Shown here: piece by piece, positions 43,835 through 51,909 of the stretch
How positions within the stretch are numbered: the first letter of the stretch is position 1
Layout: each line of letters starts with the position of its first letter
DNA from: Rhodococcus sp. 14-2483-1-2
Lineage (GTDB): Bacteria; Actinomycetota; Actinomycetes; Mycobacteriales; Mycobacteriaceae
Direction: 5' to 3'
DNA length: 64,000 bases
Assembly: GCF_002259405.1 (NCBI RefSeq)
Contig: NZ_NPFW01000002.1
Location: 62,001 to 126,000, forward strand
Position numbers and translations under genes: made by a program
The notes under the pieces: model-generated
Seen by the model: only the letters and a program-made list of their open reading frames with translations
Databases searched by the model: none
Told to the model about the DNA's origin: nothing

Positions 43835-44643
43835 GTGGAGACCGCGATCGACAATGGATTCTGTTCGAGCTTCTCGGCATGCCATTCGATGCGACCGTTC
43901 TCCGAACGCAGGTCGAGTCGAACGGTGCGGGGCCGCATCGCCTTGCCGCGCGCGCACACCGACAACCGGACGCCGCGCAGTCGGCCGCGGCCGAGCTCCC
44001 GGCCCGTGCCGAGGCCGTCGTATCCGTGCACCGATGCGTCCAGTCGTAGCTCTGCGCCGTCCCAGTGCCCATCGGTCACCAGCAGCGTCGACCCCTTGCT
44101 ACGCGCTCTGGCCACCACGGCCCTGGCCCGAGTGGGCGATACCGACAGACCGCCGAGACCGAGCACGACGAGGTCGACACCGTCGAGCAGAATGGCCGCC
44201 ACTTCCACCGGGTCGGGACCAGGATCGGGAATCAGGGCCAGCTTGCTCAACTGTGCGCCCATCTCCACCGCGGCCAGAATGCCGAAACGAGGCTGCCCGA
44301 TGACGGCCACATGGCCACCGGCACCGGTCACCGCAGCGACCAACCCGATCAGGAGCGAGCCTGCGCCGGACACCGAGGCCACCGTTCCACGCACCAGCCC
44401 ACCGTGCGGTAGCACCTCGATCAGCGCAGACGGCACCGGAAGAACGGGCCGCTGACGTGTTGGACGCTGCGTCGACGGTTCCGGGTGCACGGGCTCGACG
44501 GGGTCGGAATTCTCGATGCGCACCGACGCCGTTTCGCCCCGGGAAGGCACGGCAGCCATCCGGCTACGCAGCAACGCCACGCGCTCCGGCAGCGACAACC
44601 CGTCGAGCGCATCCGGCGTGACGGAAGCTCCCGATACAGTCAT
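43831..44643 (-). CDS. imuA': ImuA' mutasome accessory protein
   Basis: 270 residues from ATG at 44643 (AGGGGAG before it). RecA/SulA-like fold lacking a proper Walker A: the equivalent strand is [29 protein letters not shown], without GKT/S. A further strand [38 protein letters not shown] matches the RecA core. In mycobacteria ImuA' interacts with ImuB and is required for DnaE2-dependent mutagenesis. Overlaps imuB by four bases. A LexA-like box lies 72 bases upstream. Confidence 0.93.
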   Translation of the reverse strand: MTVSGASVTPDALDGLSLPERVALLRSRMAAVPSRGETASVRIENSDPVEPVHPEPSTQRPTRQRPVLPVPSALIEVLPHGGLVRGTVASVSGAGSLLIGLVAAVTGAGGHVAVIGQPRFGILAAVEMGAQLSKLALIPDPGPDPVEVAAILLDGVDLVVLGLGGLSVSPTRARAVVARARSKGSTLLVTDGHWDGAELRLDASVHGYDGLGTGRELGRGRLRGVRLSVCARGKAMRPRTVRLDLRSENGRIEWHAEKLEQNPLSIAVST

Positions 44644-44714
44644 GTCACTCCCCTTCGCGGCGTAGAAAATCGAGCCGAAACATCGGTGTTCGACGAACGC
44701 GGGAAGTGGCGTAT

Positions 44715-44730
44715 TCGAACACAATTTCGA
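44715..44730. promoter_or_regulatory. LexA (SOS) box upstream of imuA'-imuB
   Basis: TCGAAC-ACAA-TTTCGA differs from TCGAAC-N4-GTTCGA at one position. It sits 72 bases from the imuA' ATG on the minus strand, in the region shared with the divergent Ser/Thr kinase gene (start 44843). Confidence 0.8.
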
Positions 44731-44842
44731 TCTGCACTCAGTAAAGCCGCTCGGACGGCAACTCGTCAAGGTGATGGCGAAGTCCCTGGTAGATGCCTCC
44801 GTTCCTCGGCTGCAGGCACGTCCCGTCATCGTCAACTAACCT

Positions 44843-46072
44843 GTGGACGTGACGGATCAGCAGCGTGTTGGACGGGGCGTCGGGCCCGACTACCTCTTGG
44901 CAGGCAGATACCGCCTCGCCGGCAAACTCGGCGGTGGAGGCATGGGCGCGGTATGGCTCGCCACCGACACGCTTCTGCACCGTCAGGTGGCCGTCAAGCA
45001 GGTCACGTCCACCACTCGGTTGAGCCCACAGCAGGCCGTGGAAGTACGCAACCGGGCCATGCGCGAGGGCCGGATCGCTGCCCGACTCTCCAGCCCCCAC
45101 GCCATCGCGATGCACGACGTCGCCCTCGTCGACGGTGAGCCGTGGTTGGTCATGGAATACCTGTCCTCGCGCAGTCTCGCGCAGGCACTCGGCACCACCG
45201 ACTCGCTACCACCGTTCGAGGTCGCTCAGATCGGCGCACAGATCGCCGACGCACTGACCGAGGCGCACGAGGCCGGAATCGTGCACCGAGACATCAAGCC
45301 GGGCAACATTCTGATCGCCGATCGCGGCAAGGACCTGGGCATCGTCAAGATCAGCGACTTCGGCATCTCCCGCGCCAAGGGAGACGTCGAAGAAGCCGAC
45401 GACAGCGTGATCACCGGCACCCCGGCATATTTCGCACCCGAGGTCGCGCGCGGACAGGATCCCACCGCAGCCAGCGACGTGTTCTCCCTCGGCGCAACGC
45501 TGTACACGGCCATCGAAGGCAAACCGCCGTTCGACATCGATCACGATTCGATTGCACTTCTGCACCGAGTTGCCAAGGGGCAGATCATCGCTCCCACCCG
45601 TAGCGGCGATCTCACGGGCCCGTTGCTGCACATGCTCGAGCCCGATCCTGCCCGACGCCCCACCATGGCGCAGGCCCGCGACGAGATCATCGTCGCCGCG
45701 ATCAGCAAGCGCGGCACCATCGCTCAGCTGCGCGGGGTGCCTCTGACGTCTGCGGACGGCGTGGTCCCGGCATGGGCGAGGCGCTCGACACCGGTCTCCG
45801 AATCTCGCCGTCCGTCGCGGGAGTTCGGCAGAACCATCGCGGGCCTACCGGCCGTGCAACCCGGTGAGAGCCAAGCCAATCCGGTTCCTTCGACGTACTC
45901 GCCACCGCCGTTCGACCTGCCGAAAAAGAAGAAGAACCCGATCGACGACGTCCTGATGCGGATCGAGGACGTCATCGGTGACCGCACGTCGATTCCGTCG
46001 ACCGCGATTCTCGCCGCCCTCGTTCTCGTCGTCGTGATCGTTCTGGTTCTGGTGATCGCCCTTCTACTGTAG
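44843..46072 (+). CDS. membrane-anchored serine/threonine protein kinase
   Basis: 409 residues from GTG. Eukaryotic-type kinase domain at about 23-290: Gly-rich loop LGGGGMGAVW, ATP-anchoring Lys52 (VAVKQ), catalytic loop HRDIKPGN with Asp150, DFG at 172-174, activation-loop GTPAYFAPEV and SDVFSLGATLY. All catalytic residues are present. A Pro/Ser juxtamembrane linker of about 90 residues includes KKKKNP-like basic patches before a single C-terminal membrane helix (TAILAALVLVVVIVLVLVIALLL). Nothing follows the helix, so there is no extracytoplasmic sensor domain, unlike PknB. No partner gene is adjacent; substrates unknown. Convergent with a NarL-type regulator. Confidence 0.94.
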   Translation: MDVTDQQRVGRGVGPDYLLAGRYRLAGKLGGGGMGAVWLATDTLLHRQVAVKQVTSTTRLSPQQAVEVRNRAMREGRIAARLSSPHAIAMHDVALVDGEPWLVMEYLSSRSLAQALGTTDSLPPFEVAQIGAQIADALTEAHEAGIVHRDIKPGNILIADRGKDLGIVKISDFGISRAKGDVEEADDSVITGTPAYFAPEVARGQDPTAASDVFSLGATLYTAIEGKPPFDIDHDSIALLHRVAKGQIIAPTRSGDLTGPLLHMLEPDPARRPTMAQARDEIIVAAISKRGTIAQLRGVPLTSADGVVPAWARRSTPVSESRRPSREFGRTIAGLPAVQPGESQANPVPSTYSPPPFDLPKKKKNPIDDVLMRIEDVIGDRTSIPSTAILAALVLVVVIVLVLVIALLL

Positions 46073-46080
46073 TCGCGCCC

Positions 46081-46761
46081 TCAACGCGACTCGTGCACGA
46101 TGATCGCGATCTGAACTCTGTTGCTGCACTCCAGTTTCGTGAGGATTCGCGAGACGTAGGTCTTCACGGTCGCCACACTCATGTACAACTCGGCACTGAT
46201 CTCCGCATTGGACTTCCCCGACCCGACGGCACCCGCAACCTCGCGTTCGCGATCGGTCAGAGAATCGAGCAGGGCTCGTGCCCGCGCCGTGGTGGAGTCG
46301 TGCGATCGAGCGTCCTGCTCACGCCAGTGGGCAACCAAGCGTCCGACCGCCGTCGGCGACAACATCGATTCCCCGGTTCCGACGCGATGCACCGCGTCGA
46401 CGATGTCCCGCGGCGGTGTGTCCTTGAGCAGGAATCCGTTTGCGCCCACCCGCAGTGCCCGCAGCAGATACTCGTCGGTATCGAAGGTGGTCAACACCAC
46501 GATGGCTGCCGTGAACCCCTCTGCGCGAAGCATTTCGGTGGCCGCGAGCCCATCCATGACCGGCATCCGCACGTCCATCAGAACCACGTCGGGAGTCGAC
46601 GCACGCACTACCTCGATGCCACTGCGACCGTCGGACGCCTCACCGATCACCCTGATTCCGGGATCCGAGCTCAGGATCAGCGACAGGCCTGCGCGGACCA
46701 ACGCGTCGTCGTCGACCAGCACCACTGTGAGCGCATCGGGACCATCGGTTATTTCGGGCAC
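46081..46761 (-). CDS. NarL/LuxR-family response regulator
   Basis: 226 residues from GTG at 46761, 13 bases inside the kinase 3' end. Receiver domain: VVLVDDDALVRAGL with the acidic pocket, phospho-acceptor Asp in VLMDVRMPVMDG, Thr in VVLTTFD and Lys in LLKDTPP. The C-terminal LuxR helix-turn-helix has LTDREREVAGAVGSGKSNAEISAELYMSVATVKTYVSRILTKL. A longer in-frame reading back to 46926 lies within the kinase gene and is rejected. Partner of the HisKA_3 kinase encoded just upstream. Confidence 0.93.
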   Translation of the reverse strand: MPEITDGPDALTVVLVDDDALVRAGLSLILSSDPGIRVIGEASDGRSGIEVVRASTPDVVLMDVRMPVMDGLAATEMLRAEGFTAAIVVLTTFDTDEYLLRALRVGANGFLLKDTPPRDIVDAVHRVGTGESMLSPTAVGRLVAHWREQDARSHDSTTARARALLDSLTDREREVAGAVGSGKSNAEISAELYMSVATVKTYVSRILTKLECSNRVQIAIIVHESR

Positions 46762-47882
46762 GGCAACCACGCTTCCAGACGGTAGACCACTCCGTCGCCG
46801 CGACGCGCGATTCCGTACTCGATTCGTCCACCGGCCAACTCGATACGTTCGCTCAGACCGATCATTCCCGACCGCGAACCGGGTACTGCCGCGAAACTCT
46901 CTGTAGCGAGACCGTTTTCGAGCCACACTCTAAGCTCACCACCCACCAGCGCAATTCCGCAGCGCACCGGCAGGCCGGGCGCGTGCTTTCTGGCGTTGGT
47001 CAGACCTTCCTGAATCACCCGATGAACGGTGCGGGAAACAGAGGGCGTCAGCGTTGTGTCCGAGGGCATCTCGTCGACGAACGTCACCCGAGTACCGGCC
47101 TTCTCCGAATCCTCGATCAGTTCGCCGATGTCCACCACACCCGGTTGTGGACGCGCCGAGGCCGCGACACCCGATCGAAGCACTCCCAATATCTCCCGCA
47201 GATCCTCGAGGGCACCGTGTGCATTGAGTCTGATGGTCGACGCGATTGCCTCGACTTCCTTTGCACCGACGTCCGGCCGGACCTCGAGCGCTCCGGCATG
47301 GAGGCTGACCAACGAAATCCGATGTGCAAGAGCGTCGTGCATCTCTCGCGCGATCCGCTCCCGTTCGAGTCCCCGGACGGTCTCGGCACGCAGATTCGAT
47401 TCGGATTCCGCTCGCTCGGCCCGCTCACGCAGAGAATCGATCACCTCGCGGCGGGCCTTGACGACCGAGCCCCACGCGGCGGGAATGCTGAGAAGAGCCA
47501 CACTGAGGATCCCGATGTACAGGACGGACTGTTCGGCCCACACAGTCGTCCAGATCATCGACGCCGCGAGATGCAGAACCACCACCGCGGTGGTGACCCG
47601 CCACGACTGTCGAGACGCAACCGTGAAGATGGCGACCAGCTCGGCACCACCCACTGCATCGGTCAGGATCGTGCACACCGCCAGCGCTACGGCGATCTCG
47701 ATCGGCCATCGACGCCGCCACCACAGCAACACAGAGCCGAGAACACCGACGACGATCGACACGACCGTGCGCGTCGTGGTCATCCCCTCGGTGCCTGCGG
47801 CCACAGACAACACCAACACCAGTGCGAACGCGATGGCGGCGACATCCCATACGCGTTCTCGATGCCGTCGCAGCAGCGTCAT
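46749..47882 (-). CDS. NarL-type sensor histidine kinase (HisKA_3)
   Basis: 377 residues. Four to six N-terminal membrane helices (about 12-150) without an extracytoplasmic domain, a coiled linker rich in Glu/Arg, then the dimerisation box ERERIAREMHDALAHRISLVSLHAGAL with the phospho-acceptor His. The HATPase domain retains VHRVIQEGLTNARKHAPG and GMIGLSERIELAGGRIEYG. Typical of actinobacterial DesK/NarX-like kinases that sense membrane or envelope state. ATG at 47882 lies 10 bases after the YqeB-like gene stop, and the 3' end overlaps the regulator gene, so the three form an operon. Confidence 0.93.
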   Translation of the reverse strand: MTLLRRHRERVWDVAAIAFALVLVLSVAAGTEGMTTTRTVVSIVVGVLGSVLLWWRRRWPIEIAVALAVCTILTDAVGGAELVAIFTVASRQSWRVTTAVVVLHLAASMIWTTVWAEQSVLYIGILSVALLSIPAAWGSVVKARREVIDSLRERAERAESESNLRAETVRGLERERIAREMHDALAHRISLVSLHAGALEVRPDVGAKEVEAIASTIRLNAHGALEDLREILGVLRSGVAASARPQPGVVDIGELIEDSEKAGTRVTFVDEMPSDTTLTPSVSRTVHRVIQEGLTNARKHAPGLPVRCGIALVGGELRVWLENGLATESFAAVPGSRSGMIGLSERIELAGGRIEYGIARRGDGVVYRLEAWLPCPK

Positions 47883-47892
47883 GACTGCGCCG

Positions 47893-48594
47893 TCATGATC
47901 GAACCAGGGGGCGCCAGTACTGGCTGGTCTTTCTGTCGCGCACCACCACGCCGAGTCTGTCCAGCTCCGAACGCAATTCGCGTGCGTCGGAACCCGCTTT
48001 CTTCTTCAGCGCCATATCCCGAGCTTTGAGCACCGCGTTCACTTCCGGTGCCAAACCAGGAGTTTCGGGCACCCACAGGTGATACAGATCGTCGTACGGA
48101 TCGCCGGTCGCGACCGAGTAACCTCGCTCCACGAACGCCGCCTCGATGGCATCACGCTTCTCCTCGATCGGCACCCGCACCAACTGACGCGAGGCACCGT
48201 CGAGCAGAACCAGTTCCTTGCCGTCGACGAAGACCGTCCCGACCTGCGACCTGGACACCGTGAGGGTTTCGCCCTTCTCGGTGATGCGTACCTGCACCTC
48301 CGACACCGCCACCCGTGCAGAGTCGTAGAACGCGGCCGCCACCAGAGCCAGCCCGAGCAGTACTCCCACCCCGATACACACGTACCTCACCCACCACTGC
48401 GACCACGAGGCGATCAACTCCAGCGGACCCTGAAACGGTATCCAGGTGAGCGACGCTCCCCAGGACGCCACATAGGGCAGCGCGAACCCCAGCAGGCCCC
48501 CGACGATCACGGCACCGACAACCAGGAAGAACCGGTCGCCTCGGGAGAACCACAGCACCGCCGGCGAGATCTCCCCGAGCATCTTGTCGTCCAT
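47893..48594 (-). CDS. YqeB-like membrane protein
   Basis: 233 residues. Two membrane helices (about 22-45, FFLVVGAVIVGGLLGFALPYVA, and 68-92, YVCIGVGVLLGLALVAAAFY) separated by a short loop; the C-terminal 140 residues are soluble: a beta-rich part (VQVRITEKGETLTVSRSQVGTVFVDGKELVLLDGASRQLVRVP) then a charged helical part with ALKKKAGSDARELRSELDRLGVVVRDRKTSQYW. The layout matches the YqeB family of unknown function. It precedes the NarL-type kinase gene by 10 bases on the same strand and could feed a signal to it. Confidence 0.75.
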   Translation of the reverse strand: MDDKMLGEISPAVLWFSRGDRFFLVVGAVIVGGLLGFALPYVASWGASLTWIPFQGPLELIASWSQWWVRYVCIGVGVLLGLALVAAAFYDSARVAVSEVQVRITEKGETLTVSRSQVGTVFVDGKELVLLDGASRQLVRVPIEEKRDAIEAAFVERGYSVATGDPYDDLYHLWVPETPGLAPEVNAVLKARDMALKKKAGSDARELRSELDRLGVVVRDRKTSQYWRPLVRS

Positions 48595-48682
48595 ACCCCC
48601 ACGGTATCGAGTGTGGAAGCAAGTACCCAGTCATCGAAAGTCGACACTTCTCCACCGACTTTCGGGTGCCGTCGACCATCGA

Positions 48683-49690
48683 TCAGCCGAGAACGGGCAT
48701 CACCAGTGTCGTCAGCGCGCCGTCGACTGCCGACCGCACCAGCATCGGTTGGTCCGGCGCGGCGATATCGAGCATCAGATCCGGTCCGACGGCCGACGCG
48801 ACGGCAGCCTGCAGGACGGCCGCGTCGAAGAACACCGTCGTCTCGGAACCGGTGACCCGTGCGGGAACGGCGACACCCTCGACCGTCAGGCCGTCCGGGC
48901 CTGCATCGATCCGCAGCGTGCCGCTGTCGAGGGGAACGAAATCTCGTTGCACCACAACCCTCGTCGCGGTCGGAGCCAGACCGTCGATGATCGTCCGCCA
49001 GTCGGGATAGTCGCCGTCGACGAGATCCACAGTGTGCTGTACGCCTTCGGACTCGAGCATCATCGCGTCGTCGGTTGCCGTCAGCACACAGTTCCCCGAC
49101 GTAGGTAGAGCCCCGAGCGAGTCGACCGCTGCAATACGCGACCAGGATGCACCGGACGAGCTCTGTGCGACGAGGCTGCGAGTGGAGAGTCGGTACCGAT
49201 CCGTTGCGGTGAGGGTGACAGTGCCGCCGTCGACCTCGATCAGCACGCCCCGCAGCACCGGAAACTCCTCGCTCGTTCCGGCCGCAGACGCGACCTGTCT
49301 CACCGCCGACGCGAACTCGGCGGCAGATACCGTTGCTGTGCAGTACTTTTCGTCGAACAACCGGCGGATGGAGACTGCGGCCTCGACTGCTGCCCGTGCG
49401 CGTGCGGCGAGCTCGTCGACGTGCCGATCCACGATCTCGACCGCTGCAGCTCCGGCGCCGTCGAGGGCGGAGGCCACCTTGTCGAGCGGCATGCCGATCT
49501 CGCGCAGTTGGCGAATGATGTTCGCCCGCTTCGCCTGTGCTCGGGTGTAGTAGCGATAGCCGGACTTGGCGTCGATGAGGGCCGGGACCAGCAATGCACA
49601 GTCGTCGTAGAACCGTAGGGCGCTGGGGGTCAGCCCGCTCAAGCGAGCGAACGCACCGATGGTCAGGAATTCTTCGTCCGAATCAGTCAT
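48683..49690 (-). CDS. MerR-type regulator fused to a DNA polymerase beta-clamp-like domain
   Basis: 335 residues; AGGA lies 7 bases before the ATG. Residues 8-75 or so are a MerR winged helix (LTIGAFARLSGLTPSALRFYDDCALL, SGYRYYTRAQAKRANIIRQLREIGMPL). A coiled helix follows to about 120. The rest resembles DnaN clamp domains: FPVLRGVLIEVDGGTVTLTATDRYRLSTRSL and later SEGVQHTVDLVDGDYPDWRTII, DAAVLQAAVASAVGPDLMLDI and the clamp-like end DGALTTLVMPVL. Only about two of the three clamp repeats fit. The combination occurs in actinobacterial genomes, but its role is unknown to me. No repair gene adjoins it; the EsrSR-like pair is upstream on the same strand. Confidence 0.85.
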   Translation of the reverse strand: MTDSDEEFLTIGAFARLSGLTPSALRFYDDCALLVPALIDAKSGYRYYTRAQAKRANIIRQLREIGMPLDKVASALDGAGAAAVEIVDRHVDELAARARAAVEAAVSIRRLFDEKYCTATVSAAEFASAVRQVASAAGTSEEFPVLRGVLIEVDGGTVTLTATDRYRLSTRSLVAQSSSGASWSRIAAVDSLGALPTSGNCVLTATDDAMMLESEGVQHTVDLVDGDYPDWRTIIDGLAPTATRVVVQRDFVPLDSGTLRIDAGPDGLTVEGVAVPARVTGSETTVFFDAAVLQAAVASAVGPDLMLDIAAPDQPMLVRSAVDGALTTLVMPVLG

Positions 49691-49742
49691 GGTGAAATCC
49701 TGAGGCTTCGGGTAGGTCGAAGGTCAAGCGTGATCCCGACGA

Positions 49743-50390
49743 CTAATCGATTCGACGCTTGTGCGCCCATCGGGTGAGCGCATTCCGGTTGGACTGCTGA
49801 GTCTTTCGGAGAACATTCGAGGCATGCGTCTCGACGGTCTTGACCGAGATGAACAGATCCTCGGCGATCTCGCGATAGGTGTAGCCGCGCGCAAGCAACC
49901 GCAACACCTCGAGTTCACGGGGCGTCAGTGAATCGAGTTCCGGATCCAACGGGGGCTCCGGGCCGGCACTGCGACCGGTGAACGAATCGAGGACGAATCC
50001 GGCCAGACGGGGGCTGAACACCGCGTCTCCACCGGCGACGCGTCGAACACCGTCGGCGAGTTCCGAGCCGGAAATCGTCTTGGTGACGTACCCCCTCGCC
50101 CCGGCACGGATGACGGCGATGACGTCCTCGGCGGCGTCGGACACACTCAGGGCGAGACATACCGGCCCCTCGGAGATGCGGTTCAACACGGCCACACCGC
50201 CGCCGTCGGGCATGTGCACGTCGAGCAACACCACGTCCGGCTTCGTCGATTCGATGCCCGAGACCGCCTCGGCGACGCCTCCGGCTTCCCCGACGACGTC
50301 GATGTCCGCCTCGCGAGCGAGTTCGGCTCGCACACCGGAACGGAACACCGCGTGGTCGTCGACCAGGAAAACGCGGAAAGGTTCGGTCAC
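49743..50390 (-). CDS. NarL/LuxR-family response regulator of the PspC-linked system (EsrR-like)
   Basis: 215 residues, GTG start overlapping the kinase stop (GTGA). Receiver: FLVDDHAVFRSGVRAEL, phospho-acceptor Asp in VLLDVHMPDGGG, LALSVSD and Lys in VTKTISG. The LuxR helix-turn-helix is LTPRELEVLRLLARGYTYREIAEDLFISVKTVETHASNVLRKT. Together with the PspC-domain kinase and the divergent PspC-domain protein it has the layout of the EsrISR three-component envelope-stress system of Corynebacterium glutamicum. The two matching dyads in the divergent promoter region are its likely targets. Confidence 0.9.
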   Translation of the reverse strand: MTEPFRVFLVDDHAVFRSGVRAELAREADIDVVGEAGGVAEAVSGIESTKPDVVLLDVHMPDGGGVAVLNRISEGPVCLALSVSDAAEDVIAVIRAGARGYVTKTISGSELADGVRRVAGGDAVFSPRLAGFVLDSFTGRSAGPEPPLDPELDSLTPRELEVLRLLARGYTYREIAEDLFISVKTVETHASNVLRKTQQSNRNALTRWAHKRRID

Positions 50391-51763
50391 GTCGGCTGCT
50401 CCTGCTGGCTGGATTCGGATGGTTCGGTGGTCATGGCGGTGCCGTTGCGGGGCATGAAGATTCGCACTTCGGTTCCCTTGCCGACGGTCGACCGTACCTG
50501 CACAGTGCCACCGCGGCGCTCGATGCGTCCCCGAATGGACTTCGCCAGGCCCTGTCGATCCTCGGGTACCTCGGATTCGTCGAACCCGGTACCGCGATCG
50601 CGGACGAAAACGCTGACCTGTTCCGGTTCGGTCTCGGCGAACAGATCGATATTGGTCTCACCGGAATGCTTGGCCGCGTTGACGAGAGCCTCTCGTGTGG
50701 CACCCAGCAGCGCGGTGAAACTCTCACGGGACAGGCCGGACTCGACGTCGTCGGGCAGTAGGTGCACGTCGCCGACAGTGATGGGTCGAACCGTCACGCC
50801 GTGCTGATCCTCGACCTCACCGGAGATGGTCTTGAGCGCGTCGGCCAAGCTGGAGTTGTCGGTGTCTCCGCCGTCGAACAGCCATTTGCGTAATTCCCGC
50901 TCCTGACCGCGCGCCAACCTCATCACCTCCTGCGGCTGATCGGACTGCTTCTGGATCAGGGCCAGTGTCTGGAGCACCGAATCGTGCAGGTGCGACGCGA
51001 TTTCCTCGCGTTCGTCGTTGCGGATACGCGCGGACCGCTCGGCACCGAGCGCGCGCCAGGTGCGCAACCAGATGGGTACCGTCAACAGGCCGACGCCGAC
51101 GAGAGTGACCACCACCGCCAGCAGGGACGAGCGCAGCGCGGCCAGATCGACGCGGGCGAGCACCACCACGGCGAGGCCGAGCACGATCAACGTCGCTCCG
51201 CCGACGACCCTCGCCCAGCTCAACATGGTCGGATGCTTGGGCAGACCGAGAGCTGTTCGCGGTCCCTCGGAGTCGAATTCGCGCCATACCAGGGCCGCCC
51301 CGATCACCACGACGATGACCGGCACGATGACCGATGCAGCGGTACCGCTGAGCAGCCAAGCGAGCCCGACGGCGAGGCCGAGACCGATAGCAGCCAACCC
51401 GAGCGCACGCTGGCGTTCGGCGGCACTCGGGTGCGCAGTGTCGTCGCCGGCGGGCGTGAACATCCAGATCAATCCGTAGGCGGCGATGCCGGCACCGGCC
51501 GAGGCGGCAAGCAGCGCGAAGGCCACCCGAACCTTGAACACGTCGACGCCGAGATGGTCGGCCAGACCCCCGGCGACGCCGCCGACGATGCGTCCGCCGC
51601 CGCGTCGTCGATAGGGCGCAGGAGCAGAACGTGCAGGAGAAACAGGAAAGGCAGGAGCCGAAGGAATCGAGGTGACAGGGATGGCAGGGGTGACCGGCGC
51701 GTCGCCGGCTACGGGTGGTGCGTTGCGGGCGGCGTCAACGGGTGGATTGTCGACAGGGTGCAC
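50387..51763 (-). CDS. PspC-domain sensor histidine kinase (EsrS-like)
   Basis: 458 residues from GTG at 51763, with AGGA 7 bases upstream. An alternative ATG at 51799 lies inside a perfect dyad, which argues against it. A Pro/Ala-rich N-terminus precedes a PspC domain (RRGGGRIVGGVAGGLADHLGVDVFKVRVAFALLA), then about five more membrane helices, then HisKA_3-like NDEREEIASHLHDSVLQTLALIQKQ with the phospho-acceptor His and an HATPase domain (GATREALVNAAKHSGE, VRDRGTGFDESE, GLAKSIRGRIERRGG). In EsrISR the PspC protein inhibits the kinase until antibiotics or envelope damage release it; this protein itself carries a PspC domain, as in EsrS. Confidence 0.9.
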   Translation of the reverse strand: MHPVDNPPVDAARNAPPVAGDAPVTPAIPVTSIPSAPAFPVSPARSAPAPYRRRGGGRIVGGVAGGLADHLGVDVFKVRVAFALLAASAGAGIAAYGLIWMFTPAGDDTAHPSAAERQRALGLAAIGLGLAVGLAWLLSGTAASVIVPVIVVVIGAALVWREFDSEGPRTALGLPKHPTMLSWARVVGGATLIVLGLAVVVLARVDLAALRSSLLAVVVTLVGVGLLTVPIWLRTWRALGAERSARIRNDEREEIASHLHDSVLQTLALIQKQSDQPQEVMRLARGQERELRKWLFDGGDTDNSSLADALKTISGEVEDQHGVTVRPITVGDVHLLPDDVESGLSRESFTALLGATREALVNAAKHSGETNIDLFAETEPEQVSVFVRDRGTGFDESEVPEDRQGLAKSIRGRIERRGGTVQVRSTVGKGTEVRIFMPRNGTAMTTEPSESSQQEQPT

Positions 51764-51796
51764 GCCTCGATCCTGGCACGGACAGGGCGAGTGTCG

Positions 51797-51816
51797 CATC
51801 AGGGTTCGCCCTGATG
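51797..51816. promoter_or_regulatory. perfect dyad CATCAGGG-N4-CCCTGATG in the EsrSR/EsrI-like divergent region
   Basis: Eight-base arms with a 4-base spacer, 34 bases upstream of the kinase GTG. The same 7-base arms (ATCAGGG/CCCTGAT) with the same spacer occur at 51858-51875. The spacing between dyad centres is 60 bases. Likely binding sites of the NarL-type regulator of this locus. Confidence 0.65.
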
Positions 51817-51857
51817 TTTCGCGGTCTGTCGAGGTGAACACGATTTCGGGGATGAAG

Positions 51858-51875
51858 ATCAGGGGTATCCCTGAT
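51858..51875. promoter_or_regulatory. perfect dyad ATCAGGG-N4-CCCTGAT, second copy
   Basis: Same arms and spacer length as the dyad at 51797-51816, 35 bases upstream of the ATG (51910) of the divergent PspC-domain gene. The paired sites give each divergent gene one proximal copy. Confidence 0.65.
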
Positions 51876-51909
51876 GTGTTTCGTGGTCGCGGCGGCCACG
51901 ATGGTTGGC

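Noticed and set aside
44684..44697. GTTCGACGAAC palindrome near imuA' as a second LexA box
   Set aside because: It has the half-sites inverted and too close together for the TCGAAC-N4-GTTCGA pattern; the box at 44715 fits far better.
46762..46926. N-terminal extension of the NarL-type regulator by 55 codons
   Set aside because: The extension lies within the kinase coding sequence, is Arg-rich and has no receiver-domain features; GTG at 46761 precedes the receiver directly.
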